64,000 nt of DNA from Flavobacterium succinicans LMG 10402 (GTDB lineage: Bacteria; Bacteroidota; Bacteroidia; Flavobacteriales; Flavobacteriaceae). Positions 34,236 to 41,771 of this stretch are shown one piece after another (position 1 is the stretch's first letter; each line of letters begins with the position of its first letter). The stretch lies in contig NZ_JATV01000017.1 in assembly GCF_000611675.1 (NCBI RefSeq), positions 34,911 through 98,910 of the forward strand, written 5' to 3'. The notes beneath the pieces are model-generated. The model searched no databases. It saw only the letters and a program-made list of their open reading frames with translations, and was not told the DNA's origin. The position numbers were made by a program, and so were the translations under genes.

Positions 34236-35225
34236 ATGAACAAAATTAAGTTTTATTTTATTTTATCAATGCTAACGTTGGCATTATTTTCATGTTCTAA
34301 AGATAAAGATGAAGAGTTAACGCCACCAAGAGAATATAGCGTGCAATATGCCACCGATATTAAAGACATTGAAGAATATTTGAATACTTATTATATAGAA
34401 GAAGTAACTGCTAACTTCGATATTAAAATTACTAAAATCCCTGCTGGAGGGACTCAGGTATCTGTGATGAAACAAACCACATACCCTATTAAATTCAGAG
34501 AAGTGGATTTGCATGGAATTAAATACAAGTTATATTATTTAATTTTAAATGAGGGAAAAGGAGAATCGCCTACTAATGTTGATAATTATTTTGTGGGGTA
34601 TAAAGGAGATTATCTGCAACAAGTAACTACTGATGGAGTAACCAAGTTGACGGCAACAGAGTTTCAAAGATTTGATTTTTATCTGCTTTCAGGTGCTATA
34701 ACTGGATTTTCAGAAATGATGCCTAAATTAAAAACAGGAACCTATTCTTCAAATGCTGATGGTACAGTTTCTTATAAAGATTTTGGAGCTGGGGTAGTTT
34801 TTATTCCTTCTGGATTGGCCTATTTTAGTAGTGGTAGTGGTACGATTCCTGCGTATGCGCCAATCACTTTTAATATTAAATTATATGAAATTCAACGATC
34901 GGATTTAGATAGAGAAATTAACGGAACCTTTAGTCCTGATGGTATTCCTTCCTATTTGGAAGATATAGATGGTGATGGGTATTTATATGATTTCAGAAGT
35001 GAGATTCTTTATCCAAACAAGCCTGTTAATCCAGACGATACGGATGGGGATGGGATACCTGATTTCTTGGATGTGGATGATGATGGTGATGGTTATACGA
35101 CTAAATTAGAGCGTTCATATAAAGACGCCAATGGAAAAACATTGTATTATGATTTTGCCGATATTCCTCTTTGTACAGGAGGGAATGGCAAGAAAAGACA
35201 CTTGGATCCAAAATGTCAGAATTAA
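34236..35225 (+). CDS. FKBP-like lipoprotein with Asp-rich calcium-type repeats
   Basis: 329-residue lipoprotein (LALFSC). Residues about 90-225 resemble an FKBP-type peptidyl-prolyl isomerase: KLYYLILNEGKGESP, NVDNYFVGYKGDYL, SGAITGFSEMMPKLKTG and YAPITFNIKLYEI. The C-terminal part has thrombospondin-3-like Asp repeats (EDIDGDGYLYD, DDTDGDGIPDFLDVDDDGDG) that usually bind calcium. Such FKBP lipoproteins are common in Flavobacteriia, some tied to gliding (GldI), but GldI identity is not claimed. Confidence 0.8.
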   Translation: MNKIKFYFILSMLTLALFSCSKDKDEELTPPREYSVQYATDIKDIEEYLNTYYIEEVTANFDIKITKIPAGGTQVSVMKQTTYPIKFREVDLHGIKYKLYYLILNEGKGESPTNVDNYFVGYKGDYLQQVTTDGVTKLTATEFQRFDFYLLSGAITGFSEMMPKLKTGTYSSNADGTVSYKDFGAGVVFIPSGLAYFSSGSGTIPAYAPITFNIKLYEIQRSDLDREINGTFSPDGIPSYLEDIDGDGYLYDFRSEILYPNKPVNPDDTDGDGIPDFLDVDDDGDGYTTKLERSYKDANGKTLYYDFADIPLCTGGNGKKRHLDPKCQN

Positions 35226-35251
35226 AGAAAGCGTAGTTTTAAACATATAAT

Positions 35252-35282
35252 AAACCGTTCCAGTTTTGGAGCGGTTTTTTTA
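35252..35282 (+). terminator. Terminator after the FKBP-like gene
   Basis: AAACCGTTCC pairs with GGAGCGGTTT (one wobble), followed by T7. Confidence 0.8.
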
Positions 35283-35327
35283 TGTAGTTATTGAGGTTGT
35301 CGTTTTTTTAATCTGTGATTCAAAGGC

Positions 35328-35375
35328 GCTGGATTGAAATCCAGCTTTACAATATCGGTCGAGTCTACGACTCTT
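35328..35375. repeat. Inverted single copy of the 111-bp-repeat palindromes
   Basis: GCTGGATTGAAATCCAGC (35328-35345) and GTCGAGTCTACGACTC (35358-35373) are the two palindromes of the tandem repeat at 31760, in reverse order. The gap between transketolase and the FKBP gene otherwise holds only terminators. Confidence 0.75.
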
Positions 35376-35462
35376 TTTATACGAAGCTATTTTGGGTTAA
35401 TTTTTATTTTTTTAATCTTTGTCAATCTGTGAAATCTGTGTTTCGTTTAATAGATAAAAAAA

Positions 35463-35492
35463 ATCCCGCCAAGTATACACAAGACGGGATGA
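35463..35492 (-). terminator. Terminator after the transketolase C-terminal subunit gene
   Basis: ATCCCG(T)C pairs with G(G)CGGGAT on the minus strand, followed by T8, about 20 bp past the stop. Confidence 0.7.
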
Positions 35493-35511
35493 TTTTGGGA
35501 TGGATAAAAAA

Positions 35512-36465
35512 TTATTTTCTAGCCAATACTCTTTCTACAGCTTCAACAATCGCTTGGTTGTTTAGCTTGTATTTTTCCATTAATTGTTCTGGGGTTCCAG
35601 ACTCTCCAAAGCTATCATTTACGGCTACAAATTCTTGTGGCGCAGGATTATTTAGAGCTAAAACTCTCGAAACGCTTTCGCCTAAACCACCTAAGATGTT
35701 GTGTTCTTCCGCAGTCACTACACATTTCGTTTTGGCAACTGATTTCAAAATAGCTTCTTCGTCCAAAGGTTTGATGGTGTGGATGTTGATTACTTCTGCT
35801 GAGATTCCTTTAGCTTCCAAAGCTTCAGCAGCGATTAAAGCTTCCCAAACTAAGTGACCTGTTGCAACGATAGTAACATCTGTTCCTTCGTTTAATAAAA
35901 TTGCTTTTCCGATAACGAAAGGTTCGTCTGCTGGCATAAAGTTAGGCACCACAGGACGACCAAAACGCAAGTAAGCTGGGCCGTGGTGATCGGCTAAAGC
36001 GATCGTAGCTGCTTTGGTTTGATTGTAATCACAAGTGTTGATTACGGTCATGCCAGGCAACATTTTCATTAATCCAATATCTTCAAGGATTTGGTGGGTT
36101 GCTCCATCTTCTCCAAGGGTTAAACCTGCGTGTGATGCACAAATTTTCACATTTTTATCAGAGTAAGCAACGGATTGACGAATTTGATCGTACACACGAC
36201 CAGTAGAAAAGTTAGCAAATGTTCCTGTGAATGGAATTTTTCCTCCGATAGTCATACCAGCTGCAATTCCAATCATGTTGGCTTCTGCAATTCCGATTTG
36301 GAAAAAACGCTCTGGGTGATTTTTTTTGAAATCATCAAATTTCAATGACCCGATTAAATCCGCACAAAGTGCTACTACATTCTCGTTTTTTTGACCCAAT
36401 TCAGTCATTCCCGCTCCAAAACCTGAACGAGTATCTTTGCTTCCTGTATTTGTATATTTTTTCAT
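35512..36465 (-). CDS. Transketolase, C-terminal subunit
   Basis: 317 residues matching the pyrimidine-binding and C-terminal domains of transketolase: RSGFGAGMTELGQKN, FFQIGIAEANMIGIAAGMT with the ThDP-activating Glu, ATHQILEDIGLMKMLPGM and GHLVWEALIAAEALEAKG. Bacteroidota and some other phyla encode the enzyme as two chains. It follows the N-terminal subunit with a 116-bp gap that contains a GC-rich repeat, and acts in the non-oxidative pentose phosphate path. Confidence 0.93.
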   Translation of the reverse strand: MKKYTNTGSKDTRSGFGAGMTELGQKNENVVALCADLIGSLKFDDFKKNHPERFFQIGIAEANMIGIAAGMTIGGKIPFTGTFANFSTGRVYDQIRQSVAYSDKNVKICASHAGLTLGEDGATHQILEDIGLMKMLPGMTVINTCDYNQTKAATIALADHHGPAYLRFGRPVVPNFMPADEPFVIGKAILLNEGTDVTIVATGHLVWEALIAAEALEAKGISAEVINIHTIKPLDEEAILKSVAKTKCVVTAEEHNILGGLGESVSRVLALNNPAPQEFVAVNDSFGESGTPEQLMEKYKLNNQAIVEAVERVLARK

Positions 36466-36467
36466 AA

Positions 36468-36500
36468 GCCTCCCCCAACCCCTCCGAAGGAGGGGAGTTC
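36468..36500. repeat. GC-rich palindromic repeat between the transketolase halves
   Basis: On the minus strand the repeat reads CTCCCCTCCTTCGGAGGGG then TTGGGGGAGGCTT, ending a few bases before the ATG of the C-terminal subunit. It places GGGGGAGG at Shine-Dalgarno distance from that ATG, unusual in a phylum that uses few such sites. The palindrome resembles a dispersed element of Bacteroidota genomes. Confidence 0.6.
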
Positions 36501-36581
36501 CTATTGGGGTAAATAGGATTTATAATTTTTTATTTTCTAATTTTTTAACTAAGCTTTTTTTCCTTTTGGAGGATGAGGAGC

Positions 36582-37430
36582 TTAATAATCTGCTAAAGTT
36601 GAGCTATTTTGTGCTAGACCATTTTCTAATTGAGCATCATTTGGCGCTTTTCCGTGCCAAGCATGCGTATGCATCATGAAATCAACACCATTACCCATTT
36701 CAGTGTACAACAAAACACAAACAGGTTTTCCTTTTCCAGTTTTAGCTTTAGCTTCTGTCATTCCAGCAATAATCGCTTCGATGTTGTTTCCTTCTTTGAT
36801 TTCAAGAACATCCCAATCAAAAGCTTCAAATTTAGCTTTTAGGCTTCCCATATTCAATACTTCGTCAGTAGTTCCATCAATTTGTTTCCCATTAACGTCG
36901 ATGGTAGCAATAAGGTTGTCTACGTTTTTTGCAGAAGCATACATAATCGCTTCCCAGTTTTGACCTTCTTGCAATTCGCCGTCTCCATGTAACGTATAAA
37001 CGATATGTGAATCACCATTTAATTTTTTAGCTTGAGCAGTTCCCAACGCTACAGAAAGTCCTTGTCCTAATGAACCAGAAGCCATACGTACTCCAGGTAA
37101 TCCTTCGTGTGTAGTAGGGTGTCCTTGTAAACGAGAATTTAATAAACGGAACGTAGCCAATTCTGCTACTGGAAAATAACCGCTTCTAGCCAATACGCTA
37201 TAGAATACAGGCGAAATATGACCATTCGATAGGAAGAAAACATCTTCTCCAATACCGTCCATGTCAAATCCTTCTTTGCGATCCATTAAATATTGATAAA
37301 GAGTAACCAAAAATTCTGTGCATCCTAGAGAACCACCTGGGTGTCCAGAATTAACAGCGTGTACCATACGAAGAATATCTCTTCTAACTTGGATAGTTAA
37401 ATCGTTTAATTGTTGTGTGTTAGGCTTCAT
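36582..37430 (-). CDS. Transketolase, N-terminal subunit
   Basis: 282 residues of the ThDP pyrophosphate-binding part: HAVNSGHPGGSLGCTEFLV, NGHISPVFYSVLARSG, GSLGQGLSVALGTA and the ThDP/Mg motif GDGELQEGQNWEA. The ATG at 37430 (MKPNTQQLNDLT) was chosen because the upstream in-frame extension has no family similarity. Works as a pair with the next gene. Confidence 0.94.
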   Translation of the reverse strand: MKPNTQQLNDLTIQVRRDILRMVHAVNSGHPGGSLGCTEFLVTLYQYLMDRKEGFDMDGIGEDVFFLSNGHISPVFYSVLARSGYFPVAELATFRLLNSRLQGHPTTHEGLPGVRMASGSLGQGLSVALGTAQAKKLNGDSHIVYTLHGDGELQEGQNWEAIMYASAKNVDNLIATIDVNGKQIDGTTDEVLNMGSLKAKFEAFDWDVLEIKEGNNIEAIIAGMTEAKAKTGKGKPVCVLLYTEMGNGVDFMMHTHAWHGKAPNDAQLENGLAQNSSTLADY

Positions 37431-37567
37431 TTTGTGTGTAAAAGTTAAACTGCTGCAAAAGTAATTTTTATTTTTGGGAAGACCAATGATTTCGGGTGCA
37501 ATTTCCCCTATAATTCGAAAATAGCATCCTGCCATAATTTCGGGCTGTATTTAAAGCCTCTGAAACA

Positions 37568-37597
37568 AAAAAAGATTAGCGTATAGCCAATCTTTTC
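37568..37597 (-). terminator. Terminator after the rhodanese pair
   Basis: AAAAGATT and AATCTTTT arms with an inner GC/GC pairing and a T run on the minus strand, between the rhodaneses and the transketolase genes. Confidence 0.65.
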
Positions 37598-37667
37598 GAA
37601 TGTTGTTGCGAAGGAGGAAGTGTGGCAAAAGGATACATCGTGAGCCACAAACCCTATACTTCTTGTT

Positions 37668-37982
37668 TTATAATTTGCTTTTTAAGCTTGCCCATCCACC
37701 ACCGTTGTATACTTCTGAAAATCCATTAGCTTTTAAGATGCTTTTGGCCGATGCGCTTCGCATACCAGAGGCACAACACGTAATGATAATCTGGTTTTTG
37801 TTTTTAAGTTTTCCTAAATTTAGCCTTAGTGCGTCTACGGGAATGTTTAGAGAATTTTGAATGTGGCCGCTATTGTATTCGTCTTTGCTTCGAACATCGA
37901 TAATAATGGCGCCTTGTTGCAATAATGCTTTGTAGTTTGTAGTAGGTCCCAGACCCAAAATACGTTTTAAAAAAGTAATCAT
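37668..37982 (-). CDS. Rhodanese-domain protein (second of pair)
   Basis: 104 residues, single rhodanese domain. IIIDVRSKDEYNSGHIQNSLNIP and the active-site Cys in IIITCCASGMRSASA. It moves sulfane sulfur or acts as a redox/thiosulfate sulfurtransferase. It lies 1 bp after the other rhodanese gene, so the two are cotranscribed. Confidence 0.9.
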   Translation of the reverse strand: MITFLKRILGLGPTTNYKALLQQGAIIIDVRSKDEYNSGHIQNSLNIPVDALRLNLGKLKNKNQIIITCCASGMRSASAKSILKANGFSEVYNGGGWASLKSKL

Positions 37983-37983
37983 G

Positions 37984-38277
37984 TTAATCGATTTTGTTTT
38001 GTAAAGATTGATAAAAATTCACGTTCAGCCAAGAACCTCCGTTGGTACAATCAATACCATGTTGTAAGAGGAAATGCTCGGCTTGACCACTTCGGCCACC
38101 AGAAGCACAGCACAAAATAAGAGGACTAGGTAAGGCTTTCATTTCTTCAAGACGCTCGGGAATTTCATTCAGAGGAATATTGATAGACGTGGCTACATGA
38201 CCGCCCATAAACTCTTCGTGAGTTCTAACGTCTACAATGGTGCCATGTTTTTCTTTAATTAAATGTTCTAAGGTCAT
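37984..38277 (-). CDS. Rhodanese-domain protein (first of pair)
   Basis: 97 residues, single rhodanese domain with GTIVDVRTHEEFMGGHVATS and the active loop LILCCASGGRSGQAE. Paralogous to the next gene. Together they resemble a split two-domain sulfurtransferase; the physiological sulfur donor is unknown. Confidence 0.9.
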   Translation of the reverse strand: MTLEHLIKEKHGTIVDVRTHEEFMGGHVATSINIPLNEIPERLEEMKALPSPLILCCASGGRSGQAEHFLLQHGIDCTNGGSWLNVNFYQSLQNKID

Positions 38278-38360
38278 AGGAATTCAATTTAGTTGTTGTT
38301 GAATTGAGTTAGGCAAAGATAAAGGTACAAAATGAGGTTTTGTGTAACAATTGTTACACT

Positions 38361-38482
38361 GTAGGGACAGGTCGTGACCTGTCCAGATTCATTTGTTCGT
38401 GACCTGTCCAGATTCATTTGTTCGTGACCTGTCCAGTTCATTTGTTCGTGACCTGTCCAGTTCATTTGTTCGTGACCTGTTC
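38361..38482. repeat. Array of GACCTGTCC repeats
   Basis: Starts with a GTAGGGACAGGTCGTGACCTGTCC palindrome at 38361, then about four to five tandem 24-25-bp units, each TTCATTTGTTCGTGACCTGTCC-like, ending at 38482. It belongs to the palindrome family that brackets the RAYT gene 180 bp downstream. A short open frame with an 8-residue period is a by-product of the 24-bp units. Confidence 0.85.
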
Positions 38483-38586
38483 CAATTTGCAAATTTAATT
38501 TCAAATAAGGTATGTTAATTTGTAGTATTTTAAATGTTATTTTTATATTTGATTATGTAATGATTTGATTTTTAATTAATGATATT

Positions 38587-38618
38587 GCGTAGGGACAGGT
38601 CGCGACCTGTCCCTACGC
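38587..38618. repeat. Perfect 32-bp REP palindrome left of the RAYT gene
   Basis: GCGTAGGGACAGGTCG followed by its exact reverse complement. It ends 40 bp before the RAYT ATG and is the best example of the family consensus. Confidence 0.9.
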
Positions 38619-38657
38619 TACATTACGCCTGTTCCATCCGAAAAAAATTATAATAGA

Positions 38658-39296
38658 ATGAAAAGAAAAAATAGGAAAAGAAATCGAAAGGAAGGATTTG
38701 ATTATTCGCAGGATAATTTGTATTTCATTACCATTTGTGTTCAAAATAGAATATGTTGTTTTGGATCCATTCCTGTAGGGACAGGTCGTGACCTGTCCAT
38801 TTATGTAAATCGTGACCTGTCCCGAAATCAAAACCACGACCTGTCCGTACAGGATTCGCATTCGAATGATCAGCATTTGAGAAATTCGATTCATTACAAT
38901 GAAGAAGAAAAAAATGAAACAGATGAAATACAAATGAATTTGAATGCATATGGTCAGATAGCCAAAAAACAAATGCATTGGTTAGAAGAGCAATATCCTT
39001 ATGTTGTAATTCATTGTTTTGTAATTATGCCCAATCATGTACATGCAATTTTAGAGATAGATAAAAATTTGGTTTCAGATGAGGAGATTAAAATCAAGTC
39101 GTTATCAGAATTAATTGGAGCCTACAAAACCACGTCTTCGAAGCATATTCATCTAAAGGGATTGTTGTCTTTTGCGTGGCAGCGTTCCTTTCATGATCAC
39201 ATTATCAGAAATGCGATTTCATATGAAAGAATTTTTAATTATATACAGACGAATCCATTGCGTTGGCATGCCGATACATTTTTTGCGGCACCGTAG
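38658..39296 (+). CDS. REP-associated tyrosine transposase (RAYT) with REP copies inside the gene
   Basis: 212-residue RAYT. HUH motif MPNHVHAILEI at residues 124-134, catalytic Tyr about Y195 in FNYIQTNPLRWHAD, and the conserved start DNLYFITICVQNR. Residues about 39-67 (for example VGTGRDLS, NRDLS, NHDLS) are encoded by three REP-type GACCTGTCC or GGACAGG segments at 38772-38853, in frame. The stop TAG is supplied by the REP palindrome at 39293. HUH and Tyr are intact, so the enzyme may still act. RAYT enzymes cut REP palindromes as single strands. Confidence 0.9.
   Translation: MKRKNRKRNRKEGFDYSQDNLYFITICVQNRICCFGSIPVGTGRDLSIYVNRDLSRNQNHDLSVQDSHSNDQHLRNSIHYNEEEKNETDEIQMNLNAYGQIAKKQMHWLEEQYPYVVIHCFVIMPNHVHAILEIDKNLVSDEEIKIKSLSELIGAYKTTSSKHIHLKGLLSFAWQRSFHDHIIRNAISYERIFNYIQTNPLRWHADTFFAAP
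38772..38853. repeat. REP-family segments inside the RAYT coding sequence
   Basis: CCTGTAGGGACAGGTCGTGA then CCTGTCC, followed by CGTGACCTGTCCC and CCACGACCTGTCCGTACAGG. These match the flanking REP family but lie within the open frame and keep it open, giving a 29-residue internal expansion. Confidence 0.88.
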
Positions 39297-39355
39297 GGAC
39301 AGGTCGCGACCTGTCCGTACAGATGCCCTGTTCGTACAGATGTCCTGTCTGTATG
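39291..39355. repeat. REP palindrome right of the RAYT gene, with partial copies
   Basis: GTAGGGACAGGTCGCGACCT then GTCCGTAC (39293-39320), whose first bases include the RAYT stop codon. Degraded half copies (CCTGTTCGTACAGA, TCCTGTCTGTATG) follow to 39355. With 38587 it brackets the RAYT gene. Confidence 0.85.
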
Positions 39356-39417
39356 CAGCGACATTTCGTTCGTGTTAAATAAAATGGTAAATAGCAATTC
39401 GTAAATCTTAAATAAAT

Positions 39418-39425
39418 TATCTTTG
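39418..39425 (+). promoter_or_regulatory. Putative -7 box of the tgt promoter
   Basis: TATCTTTG fits TAnnTTTG, 20 bp before the tgt ATG. No -33 TTG is clear. Confidence 0.45.
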
Positions 39426-39444
39426 CGCACTGAAAAAAGAGGAT

Positions 39445-40575
39445 ATGAAATTTGATTTATTACAAAAAGATACGCAATCTAAAGCGAGAGCAGGGAGTAT
39501 TACAACAGATCATGGGGTGATTGAAACTCCTATTTTTATGCCTGTGGGTACCGCTGGAACGGTAAAAGGAGTGCATCAACGCGAACTGAAAGAAGATATT
39601 AATCCAGATATTATTTTGGGTAATACTTATCATTTGTATTTGCGCCCTCAAACCCCAATTTTGGAAAAAGCGGGTGGTTTGCATAAATTCATGAACTGGG
39701 ATCGTCCTATTTTGACGGATTCTGGTGGTTATCAAGTGTATTCATTATCGGCTAGTCGAAAAATTAAAGAAGAAGGAGTGAAATTCAAATCACATATCGA
39801 TGGTTCGTATCACTTTTTTACACCCGAGAACGTAATGGAAATTCAACGTACTATTGGAGCCGATATTATCATGGCTTTTGATGAATGTACGCCTTATCCT
39901 TGTGATTTTCGTTATGCGCAGCGTTCCATGCATATGACACACCGTTGGTTGGATCGTTGTATCAATCATTTGGAAAAAGTACCTTATAAATATGGTTATG
40001 AGCAAACCTTTTTTCCAATTGTTCAAGGAAGTACTTATAAAGATTTGCGTCGTCAATCGGCCGAATATATCGCCAATGCTGGACAGCAAGGGAATGCTAT
40101 TGGAGGACTTTCAGTAGGAGAACCAGCCGAAGAAATGTATGAGATGACCGAAATTGTTTGTGATATTTTACCCGAAGACAAACCCAGATATTTGATGGGT
40201 GTAGGAACACCGATCAATATTCTGGAAAACATTGCCTTAGGAGTCGATATGTTTGATTGTGTAATGCCTACGCGTAACGCCAGAAACGGAATGCTTTTTA
40301 CCGCTAATGGAACAATTAATATCAAAAATAAAAAGTGGGAAGATGATTTTTCACCTTTAGACGAAATGGGTATGACCTATGTGGATACGCATTACACCAA
40401 AGCGTATTTGCGCCATTTGTTTGCTGCCAACGAATACTTAGGAAAACAAATCGCAACCATTCATAACTTAGGTTTTTATATGTGGTTGGTTCGTGAAGCA
40501 AGAAAACATATCTTAGCCGGCGATTTTAGACCTTGGAAAGATATGATGGTCAAAAATATGAGCCAAAGATTGTAA
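39445..40575 (+). CDS. tgt: tRNA-guanine transglycosylase (queuine family)
   Basis: 376 residues; exchanges guanine-34 for preQ1 in queuosine tRNAs. Motifs: PVGTAGTVKGVHQRELK, DSGGYQVYSL, MAFDECTPYP with an active-site Asp, GGLSVGEPAEEMYEM and FDCVMPTRNARNG with the nucleophile Asp. The C-terminal zinc site usually has three Cys (CxCxxC) plus His; here the matching stretch is MGMTYVDTHYTKAYLRHL with no Cys, though TIHNLGFY keeps the His. This seems a lineage feature rather than a damaged gene. Confidence 0.94.
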   Translation: MKFDLLQKDTQSKARAGSITTDHGVIETPIFMPVGTAGTVKGVHQRELKEDINPDIILGNTYHLYLRPQTPILEKAGGLHKFMNWDRPILTDSGGYQVYSLSASRKIKEEGVKFKSHIDGSYHFFTPENVMEIQRTIGADIIMAFDECTPYPCDFRYAQRSMHMTHRWLDRCINHLEKVPYKYGYEQTFFPIVQGSTYKDLRRQSAEYIANAGQQGNAIGGLSVGEPAEEMYEMTEIVCDILPEDKPRYLMGVGTPINILENIALGVDMFDCVMPTRNARNGMLFTANGTINIKNKKWEDDFSPLDEMGMTYVDTHYTKAYLRHLFAANEYLGKQIATIHNLGFYMWLVREARKHILAGDFRPWKDMMVKNMSQRL

Positions 40576-40583
40576 AAAAAAAA

Positions 40584-40676
40584 CAGAAGTCAGAAGTTAG
40601 AGATTAGAAATGTTCGATGATAACGTATTATCTAACTTCTAACTTCTAACCTCTAACTTCTAACCTCTAACTTCAA
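40584..40676. repeat. CTAACTTCT-type repeats between tgt and the lptF/G-type gene
   Basis: CAGAAGTCAGAAGTTAGAG on one side and several TCTAACTTCTAACTTCTAAC units on the other, able to form a hairpin around a 25-bp loop. It is the same family as the insertion in the cobalamin riboswitch. Confidence 0.75.
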
Positions 40677-40679
40677 ATA

Positions 40680-41771
40680 ATGAAATTAACCATAATAGAC
40701 AAATACATTCTGAAGCGCTACTTGGCGACTTTTGCTGTAATGTTGTTGTTGTTTATTCCGATTGGAATTGTAATTGATGTTTCGGAGAAAATCAATAAAA
40801 TGTTGGAAAACAAAATTCCGTTTTGGGATATTGCTTTGTATTATTACAACTTCACCATTTATTTTGCGAATTCTCTTTTCCCGATTTTTTTGTTTTTGTC
40901 AATCATTTGGTTTACCTCCAAATTGGCCAATAATACCGAAATTATTGCCATATTGGGCTCTGGAATTTCTTTCAGTCGTTTTTTAAGACCTTATATCATT
41001 GGAGCGACTATTGTTTCGATTTTAGTCATGTTGATGGGGTTTTTCTTGGTTCCATCGGCTTCTGAAGGTTTTAATAATTTTAGATATACTTATTTAAAAG
41101 GTGGTGGTAAAGAAGCCATGCGAGGCGACAATACCGATGTGTATCGTCAAATTAATGAGAATGAGTTTATTTATGTCAATAGTTTTAATCCGGAAACCAA
41201 AATGGCTTTTAATTTTTCGTTAGAAAAGTTTAAAAAAGAACAATTGGTGACCAAAACGACAGCGAGCAGGATCAAATGGAATCCTAAAGACAGTACCTAT
41301 ACATTGTATGATTATACCAAACGTACGTTAGGGGAGTTGGGAGATAAAATTGAAAAGGCGCCAGAGAAAAAAATGCGTTTGGCCTTTGATCTAGAAGATT
41401 TGACTCCTGTAGTGTACATTGCTGAGACTTTGAATTTAGGGAAATTAAACGCCTTTATTGACAAAGAACGAAAACGTGGTTCCTCAAATATCAACACCTA
41501 TTTAGTGGTATTGTATAAAAAATACAGTGTTCCTGTTTCAGCCTTTATTTTGACTATTATTGCAGTTTCTGTCTCGGCCATGAAACGACGTGGTGGTATG
41601 GGAACCAATTTGGCCATCGGAATCGCAATTGCCTTTTCGTTTGTGTTTTTTGATAAAATTTTCGGCACTATCGCTGAAAAATCCTCTTTCTCTCCCTTGG
41701 TAGCGGTGTGGTTACCCAATATCTTTTTCGGAATTTTAGCCATTTATTTATTACGTAATGCCAAACGATAA
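40680..41771 (+). CDS. LptF/LptG-family permease
   Basis: 363 residues, YjgP/YjgQ type. Several membrane helices at both ends (KRYLATFAVMLLLFIPIGIV; VPVSAFILTIIAVSVSA) surround a periplasmic jellyroll. It is the inner-membrane subunit of the LPS export machine; F or G cannot be told with certainty. The 3' end overlaps the EamA gene by 14 bp. Confidence 0.92.
   Translation: MKLTIIDKYILKRYLATFAVMLLLFIPIGIVIDVSEKINKMLENKIPFWDIALYYYNFTIYFANSLFPIFLFLSIIWFTSKLANNTEIIAILGSGISFSRFLRPYIIGATIVSILVMLMGFFLVPSASEGFNNFRYTYLKGGGKEAMRGDNTDVYRQINENEFIYVNSFNPETKMAFNFSLEKFKKEQLVTKTTASRIKWNPKDSTYTLYDYTKRTLGELGDKIEKAPEKKMRLAFDLEDLTPVVYIAETLNLGKLNAFIDKERKRGSSNINTYLVVLYKKYSVPVSAFILTIIAVSVSAMKRRGGMGTNLAIGIAIAFSFVFFDKIFGTIAEKSSFSPLVAVWLPNIFFGILAIYLLRNAKR

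Noticed and set aside
38361..38482. CRISPR array
   Set aside because: Units are 24-25 bp with no unique spacers and there are no cas genes; they match the REP palindrome family.
38289..38504. 71-codon minus-strand frame with an 8-residue repeat
   Set aside because: It is a by-product of the 24-bp GACCTGTCC tandem units; no other support for coding.
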